NCBI RefSeq assembly: GCF_014493765.1
Contig: NZ_JACTVJ010000004.1
Location: 851,110 to 915,109, forward strand
DNA from: Streptomyces polyasparticus
GTDB taxonomy: Bacteria > Actinomycetota > Actinomycetes > Streptomycetales > Streptomycetaceae
DNA length: 64,000 nucleotides
Reading direction: 5' to 3'
A program made the position numbers and the translations under genes. Positions 1-10,532 of the stretch are shown here, in pieces; within the stretch, counting starts at the first letter, position 1; every line of letters begins with the position of its first letter. The notes below the pieces were generated by a model. That model did no database searches. It had not been told where the DNA came from and worked only from the letters and a program-made list of their open reading frames with translations.

Positions 1-1
1 C

Positions 2-1366
2 CGCGCCCAGGAGCGCCTCGCCGCCCACGCCGAGCGGCACGGCCTCGGCTACTTCCCGCCGGCCAACCCGGCCGACCTCGACCTGAGCGCGATCGCCCCC
101 GGCGAGCCGGTCCTGCTGCGCGGCCTCGGACTCAACTTCTTCGACCACATGGCCCTGTTGACCTCGGGCCGCGGCGGCCGCTTCCTGGAGAGCACCGGCG
201 GCGGGCTGCGGTACGAGCCCTCCGGCCGCGAGCCGCGGCTCCTGGCCGGCTCCCGCCGCGGCGTCCCGTACCAGGCGCGCGGGGACAACGAGAAGGGCGC
301 CCACGGCCGCCATCTCCCGCGCGTCCTCACGGACGACGTGATCGAGACATTCCGCAAACGCACCGCCGAGGGCGATCCGCCGGACTTCCTCGCCGAGATC
401 TGGCCGCTCGTGGCGCGCGAGGTGGAGTGCGTCCACTACGAGGCGCTGCTCGCCCCCGAGCGCCGCCCCGAGTTCCGCGAACGCTTCCTCGCGACCTCCG
501 GTCAGTCCCGCTCCGCCGCCGAACTCCCCCTGCTCCTGAGGGAGTTCGGTATACGATCCACCGCCCACTGGTCCTGGGACCGCGTCTCCCGCCCGCACCA
601 CGGCCGCGCCTTCGCCGACCCCACGGATTTCCGCGCCTGGCTCACCGGCCATCTGCGCGAGGACGCGGCCCTGGCCGCGCTCGGCAACGTCACGGGTCCG
701 GTCAAAGCGGCCCTGGACGTCCTGCGCGATCTGCGCAACGAACTCCGCCGTATCGTCGACCACGGGGGCCTCACCGGCCACTCCCGTCGCGAGCACCTGG
801 ACCGCTGGTACACCCCGCTCAACGCGTTCCTGTCGATCGGCCCGCCCCGGCGCCGTATCGAGGAGATGACCGCACTGCTCGACGCGGGCGTCCTCACCGT
901 CGTCGGACCGCGGATGCAGATACGGACGGAAGGCGCGGCCTTCGTCGCGCACTCCCCCGACGTGCCGGGCTCCGAGGTGAGCGCGCGGGTCCTCGTCGAG
1001 GCGCGGCTGCCGGAACCGGACGTGCGGCGCACCGCCGATCCGCTGCTCGCACGGCTGCTCAAGACGGGCCGCTGCCGGCCGCATGTCATCGGGACGTACG
1101 AGACCGGCGGCCTGGACGTAACACCCGCCCCCTACCGTCTGATCGACCGCCGGGGAGCCGCGCATCCCAGGCGGTACGCGGTCGGCGTGCCCACGGAGGG
1201 CGTGCACTGGGTGACCGCCGCGGGCGCCAGGCCCGGGGTGGACTCGGTGACGCTCAGCGATGCGGACGCGGTGGCGCGTGCGGTGCTCGGCGACGTGCGT
1301 GCGGCGGGGGCGCCCGGCAAGCGGAATCCGGCCGCTGACCGACTGTTGAACTTGCAAGCACGCTAA
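2..1366 (+). CDS. FAD/NAD(P)-binding protein, 5' truncated by window edge
   Basis: The frame is open from the first bases of the window, so the N terminus with the nucleotide-binding Rossmann fold lies outside. The visible part (about 454 residues) runs through a segment reading LLRGLGLNFFDHMALLTSGR, which resembles actinobacterial proteins with an FAD-NAD(P)-binding domain distantly related to lysine/ornithine monooxygenases. The C-terminal half has no other motif that I recognise. An internal ATG at 149 is in frame but lies in the middle of the conserved segment, so it is unlikely to be the start. Substrate unknown. Family assignment is from pattern recognition only. Confidence 0.7.
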   Translation, partial: RAQERLAAHAERHGLGYFPPANPADLDLSAIAPGEPVLLRGLGLNFFDHMALLTSGRGGRFLESTGGGLRYEPSGREPRLLAGSRRGVPYQARGDNEKGAHGRHLPRVLTDDVIETFRKRTAEGDPPDFLAEIWPLVAREVECVHYEALLAPERRPEFRERFLATSGQSRSAAELPLLLREFGIRSTAHWSWDRVSRPHHGRAFADPTDFRAWLTGHLREDAALAALGNVTGPVKAALDVLRDLRNELRRIVDHGGLTGHSRREHLDRWYTPLNAFLSIGPPRRRIEEMTALLDAGVLTVVGPRMQIRTEGAAFVAHSPDVPGSEVSARVLVEARLPEPDVRRTADPLLARLLKTGRCRPHVIGTYETGGLDVTPAPYRLIDRRGAAHPRRYAVGVPTEGVHWVTAAGARPGVDSVTLSDADAVARAVLGDVRAAGAPGKRNPAADRLLNLQAR

Positions 1367-1432
1367 GGGTTGCCTAATGTGAGCGCTCCCCCAGATCGGT
1401 TCACGTCCCCGAACCGAAGTAAGGAGCCCTCC

Positions 1433-1909
1433 ATGACTGGACGTCTCAACAGCGCCCAGCCCTATGCCATAGGCCTGTTCCGCATCGTCGTCGGCCTGCT
1501 GTTCGCCTGCCACGGCGCGGCCACCCTGTTCGGTGTGCTCGGCGGCCCGATGGGCGGCAGCACCCCGGAGATCGGCGCCTGGCCGTCCTGGTACGCGGCC
1601 GTGATCCAGCTCGTCGGCGGCGGCCTGGTCCTCATCGGCCTCGGCACCCGCGCCGCCGCCTTCTTCGCCTCGGGCTCGATGGCCTACGCGTACTTCAAGG
1701 TGCACCAGCCCGAGGCGCTGTGGCCGCTGCAGAACGGCGGCGAGTCCTCCGCCCTGTTCTGCTGGGCCTTCTTCCTCCTGGTCTTCACCGGCTCCGGCGC
1801 GCTCGGCCTCGACCGGCTCTTCTCGCGCGGCGCACGGGTGCGCGAGGAACTGGCCGAGGCGGCGAAGGAGCCCGTCAGGAGTGAGGAAGCGATCCGAACG
1901 GCACGGTGA
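1433..1909 (+). CDS. DoxX family membrane protein
   Basis: A 158-residue integral membrane protein. It begins MTGRLNSAQPYAIGLFRIVV, and four hydrophobic helices follow (GLLFACHGAATLFG; VIQLVGGGLVLIGLG; ALFCWAFFLLVF among them), matching the DoxX/DoxD-like four-helix fold. These proteins are linked to thiol/redox balance at the membrane, but the biochemical role is not settled. The start was chosen at 1433 because AAGGAG lies at 1421-1426; an in-frame start at 1370 has no comparable site. Its 3' end overlaps the convergent SOD gene by 35 bp. Confidence 0.88.
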   Translation: MTGRLNSAQPYAIGLFRIVVGLLFACHGAATLFGVLGGPMGGSTPEIGAWPSWYAAVIQLVGGGLVLIGLGTRAAAFFASGSMAYAYFKVHQPEALWPLQNGGESSALFCWAFFLLVFTGSGALGLDRLFSRGARVREELAEAAKEPVRSEEAIRTAR

Positions 1910-2474
1910 AACAGGCCAACCGGTCGCCCGCACCGCCCTGTTCGCGGTGCAGGACCACCGAAGCGGCCGCGCCCCGGCGGAAGTTCCAGCTGTGGTGCGC
2001 GGCCGCTTCGGCGTTCCCGGCCTTGTCGGTGGTGAAGTCCAGCCAGATCTCGTTGTCCGGGTTCAGATATTTCGGGTCCTTCGACGGCTGCACCGGGTCG
2101 ACCACGTTCTGATAGTGCCCGCCGGCGTCCATCGGGTCGGTGCCGCACGGCTTCTGATGGACGTGCGCGCCGTACGCGTGCCCCGGCTTGAGGCCCTTCA
2201 CCTTCAGCGACACCTTGGTGCCCTGCTCGTCCGTGTGCTGGCGCACCTCGATCCAGCTCGCCGCGGGCACCAGCTTCATGTCGTACGTCTTGGCGGTCGA
2301 CGGGATCAGCGCACTGGGCGGAGCGAAGGTGGCCTCGGCCCGCATCCAGTAGTAGTCCGCCGCGGCTCCACTCGTCCTGACGCCGCCGCTGCCGTCCGCG
2401 CCGCCCACGGCGCTGCCGCCCGTCGTCGCCAGCAGCGCGGCCGCGAGACCCGCCACCGCCATCCCTGCCACCAT
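1875..2474 (-). CDS. secreted superoxide dismutase [Cu(-Zn)] family protein, Zn ligands apparently missing
   Basis: The 199-residue protein starts at MVAGMAVAG after an AAGGGAG ribosome site; the next in-frame start upstream would add 24 charged residues. An alanine-rich hydrophobic N terminus looks like a signal peptide. SodC landmarks are present: Cu ligands in GAHVHQKPC, the bridging His in GGHYQN, the fourth Cu ligand in SVVLH, and the active-site Arg in DRLAC. The loop between GGHYQN and the next strand carries no histidines, whereas canonical SodC supplies Zn ligands there. It probably dismutates superoxide outside the membrane as a copper-only enzyme. It is convergent with and overlaps the doxX-like gene. 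Confidence 0.8.
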   Translation of the reverse strand: MVAGMAVAGLAAALLATTGGSAVGGADGSGGVRTSGAAADYYWMRAEATFAPPSALIPSTAKTYDMKLVPAASWIEVRQHTDEQGTKVSLKVKGLKPGHAYGAHVHQKPCGTDPMDAGGHYQNVVDPVQPSKDPKYLNPDNEIWLDFTTDKAGNAEAAAHHSWNFRRGAAASVVLHREQGGAGDRLACFTVPFGSLPHS

Positions 2475-2708
2475 CGTCAGCTCCCTTGCTGTGGTCTTCT
2501 CCCTTCGTTCGTACGGGACTCCGGCGCCGCCCGCCGCATCGGGCACGGCAGCCGGGTGAACGGCGGAGGCCGCTTAGCACCCCCGTGGATGTCCCCGGGC
2601 ACACCGTGCGTACGCTGTATGGCTGTTGATGGTGCGCCGTGTCCGGAATCTGCGGACCCGCACCTCAGCGGCGCCCGAGCGGCGCGGCCGCGCCGACCGG
2701 GAGGGCTC

Positions 2709-3347
2709 GTGCTGGACAGTGTGGGTGCCCTCACCGGCAGTCCCTGGATCTACGCCGTCGTGGCGGTCTCGATCCTCTTCGATGTGTTCCTGCCCGTGCT
2801 GCCCAGCGGCTTCCTGGTGATCACCGCGGCCACGGCGGCCGCCGCCGGAACGGGTGCGGCGGCCGGCTCCGCCACCCGCGTGGTGGGCGACGTGCCCGAC
2901 CTCCTGCTGCTCGCGCTGTGCGCGGCGACCGCCTCGGTGCTCGGCGATCTCGCCGCGTACCGGATCGCCTGGCGCGGGGGTCCGCGCTGGGACCGGGCGC
3001 TGGCCCGCTCGCGCCGCCTCACCGCGGCGCAGGAACGTCTCGGCGCGGCGCTCGCGCGGGGCGGCGGCGCCCTGGTCGTGCTCGCGCGCTTCGCTCCTGC
3101 CGGGCGCTCGGTGGTGTCCTTCGGCGCGGGCGCGGCGCACCGGCGCGTACGGGAGTTCCTGCCGTGGTCGGCGCTCGCGGGGGTCGCGTGGGCCGCGTAC
3201 AGCGTGGGGCTCGGGTACTTCGGCGGCCAGCTGCTCGGCGCCAACTGGATCGCCACGGCGGTCTCGCTCGCGGCGCTCTTCGGCGCCGGCGCGGGGGCGG
3301 CCTATCTGATGCGGCGCCCTGCGGCCGCGGCCGACGCGGCGGGCTGA
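2709..3347 (+). CDS. DedA/SNARE-associated family membrane protein
   Basis: A 212-residue polytopic protein starting at GTG 2709, preceded by GGGAGG. It contains the DedA-type entrance FDVFLPVLPSGFLVITAATA (the E/D-F-P-P/L-P-S-E/G pattern), a central RFAPAGRSVVSFGAGAA segment equivalent to the conserved F-x-R-x(2)-PxxR/G-x(5)-G motif of the family, and hydrophobic helices at both ends. DedA proteins are polyprenyl-phosphate or phospholipid transporters/flippases; which substrate applies here is unknown. A second, more canonical DedA gene lies at 22637-23314. Confidence 0.8.
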   Translation: MLDSVGALTGSPWIYAVVAVSILFDVFLPVLPSGFLVITAATAAAAGTGAAAGSATRVVGDVPDLLLLALCAATASVLGDLAAYRIAWRGGPRWDRALARSRRLTAAQERLGAALARGGGALVVLARFAPAGRSVVSFGAGAAHRRVREFLPWSALAGVAWAAYSVGLGYFGGQLLGANWIATAVSLAALFGAGAGAAYLMRRPAAAADAAG

Positions 3348-3376
3348 GGCCGGCGCTGCGCGCTTGTGGGCGGCGC

Positions 3377-3715
3377 CTACTCCCCTGCCCGCTGTTCGTG
3401 CACATGCTTCAGGAGCATCCGGGCGCTGACCACGTCCGGCGTGGCCACCTCCTTCCAGTAGCGGTGGCCGCTGACGAACACCGCAAGCTCCAGCTCGCGC
3501 CGCCGCAGCTTCTCCACCTCGGCCTGCTCGTCCTCGGTCCAGCCGGGCGAGGCAGGGCGCTCGACCTTGCGCCAGCCGCCCGTATCGCTGAAGCCGTCGA
3601 GCGGCACGACGGACCAGGGGAGCCGCTTCAGCAGCGCCAGGAGTTCTGACCTGATCTGATGCAGCTCCTCCTGACCTGCGAGGAGATCACTCGGGAACTC
3701 AGGAGTCACAGCCAC
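3377..3715 (-). CDS. conserved hypothetical protein
   Basis: A 112-residue soluble protein from GTG 3715 (a second GTG two codons later is equally possible). It is rich in charged residues, with a WTEDEQAEVEKLRRRELEL helix, a VSGHRYWKEV segment and no membrane segment or metal-binding motif. I recognise the general pattern from Streptomyces genomes but not a function. It is convergent with the preceding dedA gene and divergent from the DUF2277 gene, so it is transcribed alone. Confidence 0.72.
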   Translation of the reverse strand: MAVTPEFPSDLLAGQEELHQIRSELLALLKRLPWSVVPLDGFSDTGGWRKVERPASPGWTEDEQAEVEKLRRRELELAVFVSGHRYWKEVATPDVVSARMLLKHVHEQRAGE

Positions 3716-3813
3716 GCCACAATGCTACGTCTGTTCGATTTCCGAGAGCGAGCGAAATCGGGGACTTCACGCGAACGTGTGTTCCTTCGGAGATCGCGCG
3801 CCACACTGGAGAC

Positions 3814-4053
3814 ATGTGCCGCAGCATCAAGACCCTTCGCCCGCCGGTCCTCGAGCACGACGCCACCGAGGAGGACATCCGCGCCGCAGCGCTTCAGTAC
3901 GTACGGAAGATCTCCGGCTTCCGCGCCCCCGCCGCGCACAACCAGGAGGTCTTCGACCGGGCCGTGGACGCGGTCGCGGAGGCCACCGCCGAGCTGCTCC
4001 AGGATCTGGTCGTACGGGGAGCGGGCGGCGCGAAGGCCAAGGGCGCGGCTTGA
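3814..4053 (+). CDS. DUF2277 family protein
   Basis: A small protein of 79 residues beginning MCRSIKTLRPP, which is the characteristic DUF2277 N terminus with an early Cys. The centre IRAAALQYVRKISGFRAP is conserved in the family. It ends in a short Lys/Ala-rich tail. Function unknown. It is transcribed alone, converging on the padR-like gene whose stop is only 8 bp away at 4061. Confidence 0.85.
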   Translation: MCRSIKTLRPPVLEHDATEEDIRAAALQYVRKISGFRAPAAHNQEVFDRAVDAVAEATAELLQDLVVRGAGGAKAKGAA

Positions 4054-4060
4054 CCTCGGC

Positions 4061-4618
4061 TTAGCTGCTGCCGGTGTCGGCGTCTGCGTCCGTGCCCGTG
4101 CCGGCGTCGAAGTCGCGCAGCGCCCGCTCCAGCCACGCCACCCAGAAGGTCTCCAGGTCGATCCCGCCCCGCAGGACGAGATGCTGCAGCGGGTCGCCGC
4201 CTTCGGGGAAGTCCCGCGCCTCGATCGCCTCGTACTGCGCCAACTGCCGCCGGTGCAGGTCGAGATGGCGCCTCAGCTCCTGCGCGAGCCCTTCACGGCC
4301 GACCACGCCCGCCGCCCGTACACGAAGGAGCAGCGGATCGCGGATGGGACGCGGGTCCTCGGGGCGCGCGACCCAGGCGGCGAGCTCCTCGCGCCCGGCC
4401 GCGAGGACCTCGTACTCCTTCTTCGAACCGCGCGAGGGCCCCTGCGCCGGCAGCGCCCTGATCAGGCCGGACGTCTCCAGGCGGCCGAGCTCCCGGTAGA
4501 TCTGCTGATGCGTGGCCGACCAGAAGTAGCCGATCGACTTGTCGAAGCGGCGCGTGAGCTCAAGACCCGACGAGGGCTTCTCCAGCAGGGCGGTCAGGAT
4601 CGCGTGGGGCAGGGACAC
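4061..4618 (-). CDS. PadR family transcriptional regulator
   Basis: The 185-residue protein starts at GTG 4618 behind AAGGGGAG. The N-terminal winged helix reads SLPHAILTALLEKPSSGLEL and continues FWSATHQQIYRELGRLETSG, a textbook PadR DNA-binding domain. The long C-terminal dimerisation helices end in an Asp/Ala/Thr repeat tail (DAGTGTDADADTGSS). It lies downstream of fadH on the same strand, 56 bp away, with a stack of 8-bp repeats in the gap. It is likely a repressor responding to a small phenolic or lipophilic ligand, and fadH is a plausible but unproven target. Confidence 0.88.
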   Translation of the reverse strand: MSLPHAILTALLEKPSSGLELTRRFDKSIGYFWSATHQQIYRELGRLETSGLIRALPAQGPSRGSKKEYEVLAAGREELAAWVARPEDPRPIRDPLLLRVRAAGVVGREGLAQELRRHLDLHRRQLAQYEAIEARDFPEGGDPLQHLVLRGGIDLETFWVAWLERALRDFDAGTGTDADADTGSS

Positions 4619-4628
4619 CTGGCTCCCC

Positions 4629-4660
4629 TTCCTCGGTTCCTCGGTTCCTCGGTTCCTCTG
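4629..4660 (-). repeat. four 8-bp tandem repeats resembling ribosome sites, upstream of padR
   Basis: On the minus strand the unit GAGGAACC is repeated four times with small changes, ending in the real AAGGGGAG ribosome site of the PadR gene. Each copy carries a GAGGA core that could pair with 16S rRNA. Confidence 0.75.
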
Positions 4661-4674
4661 TTGCCGGCCGGGGA

Positions 4675-7010
<2,336 letters not shown>

Positions 7011-8069
7011 TCAGCCGACCGAGGCCGTCGCCGCTGCCACCGCGTGGCAGGCGCCTCGGCCGCTCGCGGTTGCGACGATCCGGCCCGCTTCGATCCGTAC
7101 GGCGCCCTCGGCGTCGTCACCGCTCCCGTCGAGGCCCGCCGCCGCGGCAACGGCGCCGGACTCGTCGTACACGAGCTGGAGCGGGGGCCGCAGCGACGGC
7201 GGGAAGACGGCACGCAGACAGGTGCTCAGCTCGGCGAGCGTGAGGCGGGCGAGCGGGGCGAGTTCGTGGCAGTCGGCGGATACGAGGGCCGCGGTGACGG
7301 GCGTGCCCGGCGGCGCGGAGCGCAGCAACTCCTCTACGGCTTCGAGGCGTTGCAGTCCCAGGACGGCCACCACGCCTTCGTCGATACGGGCCGGGCGGCC
7401 GCGCAGGATGTCCATGGCGGGCGGCGGCGACCAGGGGCGGTCGGACGGCACGGCCCGGGTGGCGTACGGGAGATGGGCGGGCGGCCAGGAGCCGTCGTCC
7501 TCGATGGCGGCGAGCAGCTCGCAGGCCGTGACCGCCTGGAAGGGGTCGACGAACCCCGGTGCGGAGTCGGCGAGTTGACGCGCGCCGTGCAGGAAGGTGA
7601 GCGCGGATTCGGCGGCGCGGACCATCCGGCGGTCGGGACCGAGCGCCTCCAGGCACAGGCCGAGCAGGATCGCGTCGAGCCCGAGCAGCTGGGCGTAGGC
7701 ACCGCGAGTGCTCTCCTCGGCGAGGATCTCCTGCTGCAGCCTGCTGCCGAGCCGGCCGTGCTCGGTGGTCAGGGGCAGCTGGGTGAGCAGAGTGCGGGCG
7801 TAGGCGCCGAGCGCTTCGGCGGGGGTGGCAGGGGTGAGGTTCGCGGCCGGGGCGGGTGCGCCCTGGGCCAGCTCGGCGAGTACGGAGAAGTAGAGCGCGC
7901 GCTTGCCGGAGAAGTTGGAGTACACCGCGCCGCGGGTGAGGCCGGCCCGCTCGGCGATGGCATCGACCTTGGCACCGTCGAAGCCGCGCGCGGCGAACTC
8001 GGCGCGGGCCGCGGCGAGCACCTTCGCCCGGTTCTGCGCCTGCAGCTCCACTCTGCTGAGCCGGGCCAT
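7011..8069 (-). CDS. TetR/AcrR family regulator with long C-terminal extension
   Basis: At 352 residues it is much longer than the usual 190-220. Residues 1-60 form a clear TetR helix-turn-helix (AAARAEFAARGFDGAKVDAI, then RAGLTRGAVYSNFSGKRALY). The ligand/dimer domain runs to about residue 200. The last 150 residues form an extra domain with two cysteines (SADCHE, LSTCLR) and a beta-rich pattern that I do not recognise. It lies upstream of fadH on the same strand. No copy of the fadH-promoter palindrome is visible in its own upstream region. Confidence 0.88.
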   Translation of the reverse strand: MARLSRVELQAQNRAKVLAAARAEFAARGFDGAKVDAIAERAGLTRGAVYSNFSGKRALYFSVLAELAQGAPAPAANLTPATPAEALGAYARTLLTQLPLTTEHGRLGSRLQQEILAEESTRGAYAQLLGLDAILLGLCLEALGPDRRMVRAAESALTFLHGARQLADSAPGFVDPFQAVTACELLAAIEDDGSWPPAHLPYATRAVPSDRPWSPPPAMDILRGRPARIDEGVVAVLGLQRLEAVEELLRSAPPGTPVTAALVSADCHELAPLARLTLAELSTCLRAVFPPSLRPPLQLVYDESGAVAAAAGLDGSGDDAEGAVRIEAGRIVATASGRGACHAVAAATASVG

Positions 8070-8320
8070 CGTGGTCGTCCCTCACTGATTCACTGGTACG
8101 CGGTTCTCCTGATGTGCCGCGGTACACAGGCGCATCGATGCGACGATGCACCGATTCGCCGATTTGCCAGGCGCGTTGCCGTCGGCGCCGCTGTCACGTT
8201 ACCGTCTCCACTGGTTGATTCAGATGATGCCGTCATTTGAAATACCGGTCGAAGTCCGGGTGATGCGGACGGGCGGCCGGTGGACGTTCCGAGTCATGTG
8301 GTCGAGGGAGACGAATCCGA

Positions 8321-9574
8321 GTGGCACGCGCCGGTGACAGCGACTCCCTGCTGACCTGCACATTCTGCGGGAAGAGCCAGAAGTCGGTCCGCAAACTGAT
8401 CGCAGGGCCCGGCGGGATCTGCATCTGCGACGAGTGCGTGGGGCTGTGCAACGAGCTCATCGCCGAGGACCTCGTCGAGGCGACGGAACAGGGCCCCCTG
8501 GCCGAACTCCCCACGCCGCGCGAGATCTTCGACCATCTGGAGAGCTACGTCATCGGCCAGGAGCAGGCCAAGCGGACGCTCGCGGTGGCCGTCTACAACC
8601 ACTACAAGCGGATCCGCAACCGGACCGCCCCGGACTCCGACGTGGAGCTCGGCAAGTCCAACGTGCTGCTCGTGGGCCCTACCGGATGCGGCAAGACCTA
8701 CCTGGTCCAGACGCTGGCCCGGATCCTCGACGTGCCCTTCGCGATCGCCGACGCCACGGCGCTCACCGAGGCCGGTTATGTGGGCGAGGACGTGGAGAAC
8801 ATCCTGCTCAAGCTGGTGCAGGCCGCGGACCACGACATCGAGCGGGCCCAGCGCGGGATCATCTACGTCGACGAGATCGACAAGGTCTCCCGTAAGAGCG
8901 AAGGACCTTCCCTGACCCGCGACGTCAGCGGAGAGGGCGTACAGCAGGCGCTCCTGAAGATCCTCGAAGGGACCGTGGCGTCGATCCCGCCGCAGGGCGG
9001 CCGCAAGCATCCAGGCCAGGAGTTCATCCAACTCGACACCACCCAGATCCTGTTCATCGTGGGCGGCGCCTTCGCGGGCCTCGAGGAGATCGTCGAACGC
9101 CGTTCGTCGCGGCGCACCATCGGCTTCGGCCCGACGCCGCTGCGCTCCCCCGAGCCGCTGAGCGAGGTGACGGCGGCGGATCTGCGCGAGTACGGCCTGA
9201 TCCCGGAGTTCGTGGGCCGGCTTCCGCTCACGGCCTCGGTGCACGCTCTGGACCGTACGGCGCTGATCCGAATCCTCACCGAGCCGCGCAACGCGCTGAT
9301 CAAGCAGTACCAGAAGCTCTTCGAACTGGACGGCGTGGAGCTGGAGTTCACGGACGAGGCCGTCGCCGCGATCGCCGACCAGGCACTGCTGCGCCGCACC
9401 GGGGCGCGGGCGGCGCGCAGCGTCCTCGAAGAGGTCCTGCTCAACGTGATGTACGAGGTCCCGAGCCGCGACGACGTGGCCCGCGTGGTCATCACCCGCG
9501 AGACGGTCCTCGACCACGTGAACCCGACGCTGATCCCGCGGCCTGCGCAAGGGTGGGACGAGCAGTCGGCTTAG
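8321..9574 (+). CDS. ClpX-type AAA+ unfoldase, stand-alone paralogue
   Basis: The 417-residue protein starts at GTG 8321 with GGGAG upstream. All ClpX parts are present: zinc-binding Cys 13, 16, 36 and 39; Walker A GPTGCGKT at 119-126; pore loop GYVG at 151-154; Walker B IIYVDEID at 179-186; [16 protein letters not shown] pore-2 region; the IGF loop at 266-268 that docks on ClpP; and a sensor-2 GAR. It should therefore be an active ATP-dependent unfoldase able to pair with ClpP. No tig or clpP gene is adjacent, unlike the housekeeping clpX of Streptomyces, so I infer an additional copy, probably with special substrates. Confidence 0.9.
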   Translation: MARAGDSDSLLTCTFCGKSQKSVRKLIAGPGGICICDECVGLCNELIAEDLVEATEQGPLAELPTPREIFDHLESYVIGQEQAKRTLAVAVYNHYKRIRNRTAPDSDVELGKSNVLLVGPTGCGKTYLVQTLARILDVPFAIADATALTEAGYVGEDVENILLKLVQAADHDIERAQRGIIYVDEIDKVSRKSEGPSLTRDVSGEGVQQALLKILEGTVASIPPQGGRKHPGQEFIQLDTTQILFIVGGAFAGLEEIVERRSSRRTIGFGPTPLRSPEPLSEVTAADLREYGLIPEFVGRLPLTASVHALDRTALIRILTEPRNALIKQYQKLFELDGVELEFTDEAVAAIADQALLRRTGARAARSVLEEVLLNVMYEVPSRDDVARVVITRETVLDHVNPTLIPRPAQGWDEQSA

Positions 9575-9792
9575 GGCGCGGCTCAGGGCGTCTCTTCCGG
9601 ATCTTGCCGGGGCGCGGGATCTGAGGCGCACATCTGCGGGAGGCCGGGGGAACCCGCATGCGAGCAATCGTTTCAGCAAGGTACTTGTGGGCTGGAACCG
9701 TTCTTCTGCGGTACCCGGCGGGACAATTGGCACCATCGAGCCCGTCCGGGGCGTCGTCGGTCGCCAAGCGGACCGCAGAGGACGGTCACATC

Positions 9793-10218
9793 ATGACGCT
9801 TCAGTGTGAACAGCGGGGTGCTGCCTTGGTGGTGGCACTGCCCGCAGAGGTCGACATCAGCAACGCCGCAGAGATCGGCGGGGAGTTACGCGCACTGTGC
9901 CGCAGCCGCCTGGTCGACGCGCAGGACAGGCCGGTGCGGCTCGTGGTGGTGGACTGGTCCGCCGCCGGCTTCCTGACCATGGCCGGAACGGCCCTGCTTG
10001 AGGACCTCCACCGCCACCTCGAACAACTCGACGTGACCACAAGGGTGGTGACGGACCGTCGGCTCCCGCGCAAAATCCTGCACCTCGTGGGCCTCGACGG
10101 CCGCCTCCCCCTGTTCGACTCCCTCCAGCAGGCCCTGGCCGACGCCGAGGGAGCGAACAGCATCGGCGCCCGACAGCGCATCGATCCCCCCGGGCACGCC
10201 CACGCATCGCCGGGCTGA
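9793..10218 (+). CDS. STAS-domain anti-sigma-factor antagonist-like protein
   Basis: A 141-residue protein. The fold pattern is that of a STAS domain: ALVVALPAEVDISNAAEIGG, then LVVVDWSAAGFLTMAGTALL, where the phosphorylatable Ser/Thr of SpoIIAA-type proteins would sit in the SAAGFLT segment. It ends with a Gly/His/Pro-rich tail. It probably binds an anti-sigma factor kinase in stress or developmental signalling; the partner is not encoded nearby. ATG 9793 was chosen because the region before it is not domain-like. Its stop codon is the first copy of a 14-bp tandem repeat. Confidence 0.75.
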   Translation: MTLQCEQRGAALVVALPAEVDISNAAEIGGELRALCRSRLVDAQDRPVRLVVVDWSAAGFLTMAGTALLEDLHRHLEQLDVTTRVVTDRRLPRKILHLVGLDGRLPLFDSLQQALADAEGANSIGARQRIDPPGHAHASPG

Positions 10219-10289
10219 TGGGATGCGGCTGATGGGTTGCGGCTGATGGGTTGCGGCTGATGGGTTGCGGCTGATCGGCTGGGGCTGAT
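10211..10289 (+). repeat. 14-bp tandem repeat overlapping a stop codon
   Basis: The unit GGGTTGCGGCTGAT is repeated five times at 10220-10289, with copies 2-4 identical, preceded by a partial copy (CGGGCTGAT) that contains the stop codon of the STAS gene. TGA recurs exactly every 14 bp at 10216, 10230, 10244, 10258, 10272 and 10286. Confidence 0.9.
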
Positions 10290-10532
10290 TGCTGCACCCG
10301 CACGAGCGCAACCGCTGCGCTGCGGCCGCTTCGAGGTTCGCCGGCGCAACCCCTACGCCGTTCTCGGCGAGGTCGACACCGCCGATGAGGCGGTGACTCT
10401 CGTCCTCACACTCCTGCCCACCGACTCCGAACCTGCCATCACCACGTCCGCGGACGAGCCCGCCTGACGAACCGACCCGCCGCTCGCGCTCCCATGGATC
10501 ATCGCTGCCCACGACCGACGAGGAGAAGCACG
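10219..10532 (+). other. intergenic stretch with repeat and orphan open frame
   Basis: After the 14-bp repeat, a frame ending at TGA 10465-10467 reads RCGRFEVRRRNPYAVLGEV and then DTADEAVTLVLTLLP, which looks like real protein composition, but there is no usable start or ribosome site before it. It may be the 3' remnant of a lost gene or a small gene with a cryptic start. I do not recognise a family. Confidence 0.4.

Noticed and set aside
10220-10289. CRISPR array
   Set aside because: Units are 14 bp and directly adjacent, with no spacers and no cas genes.
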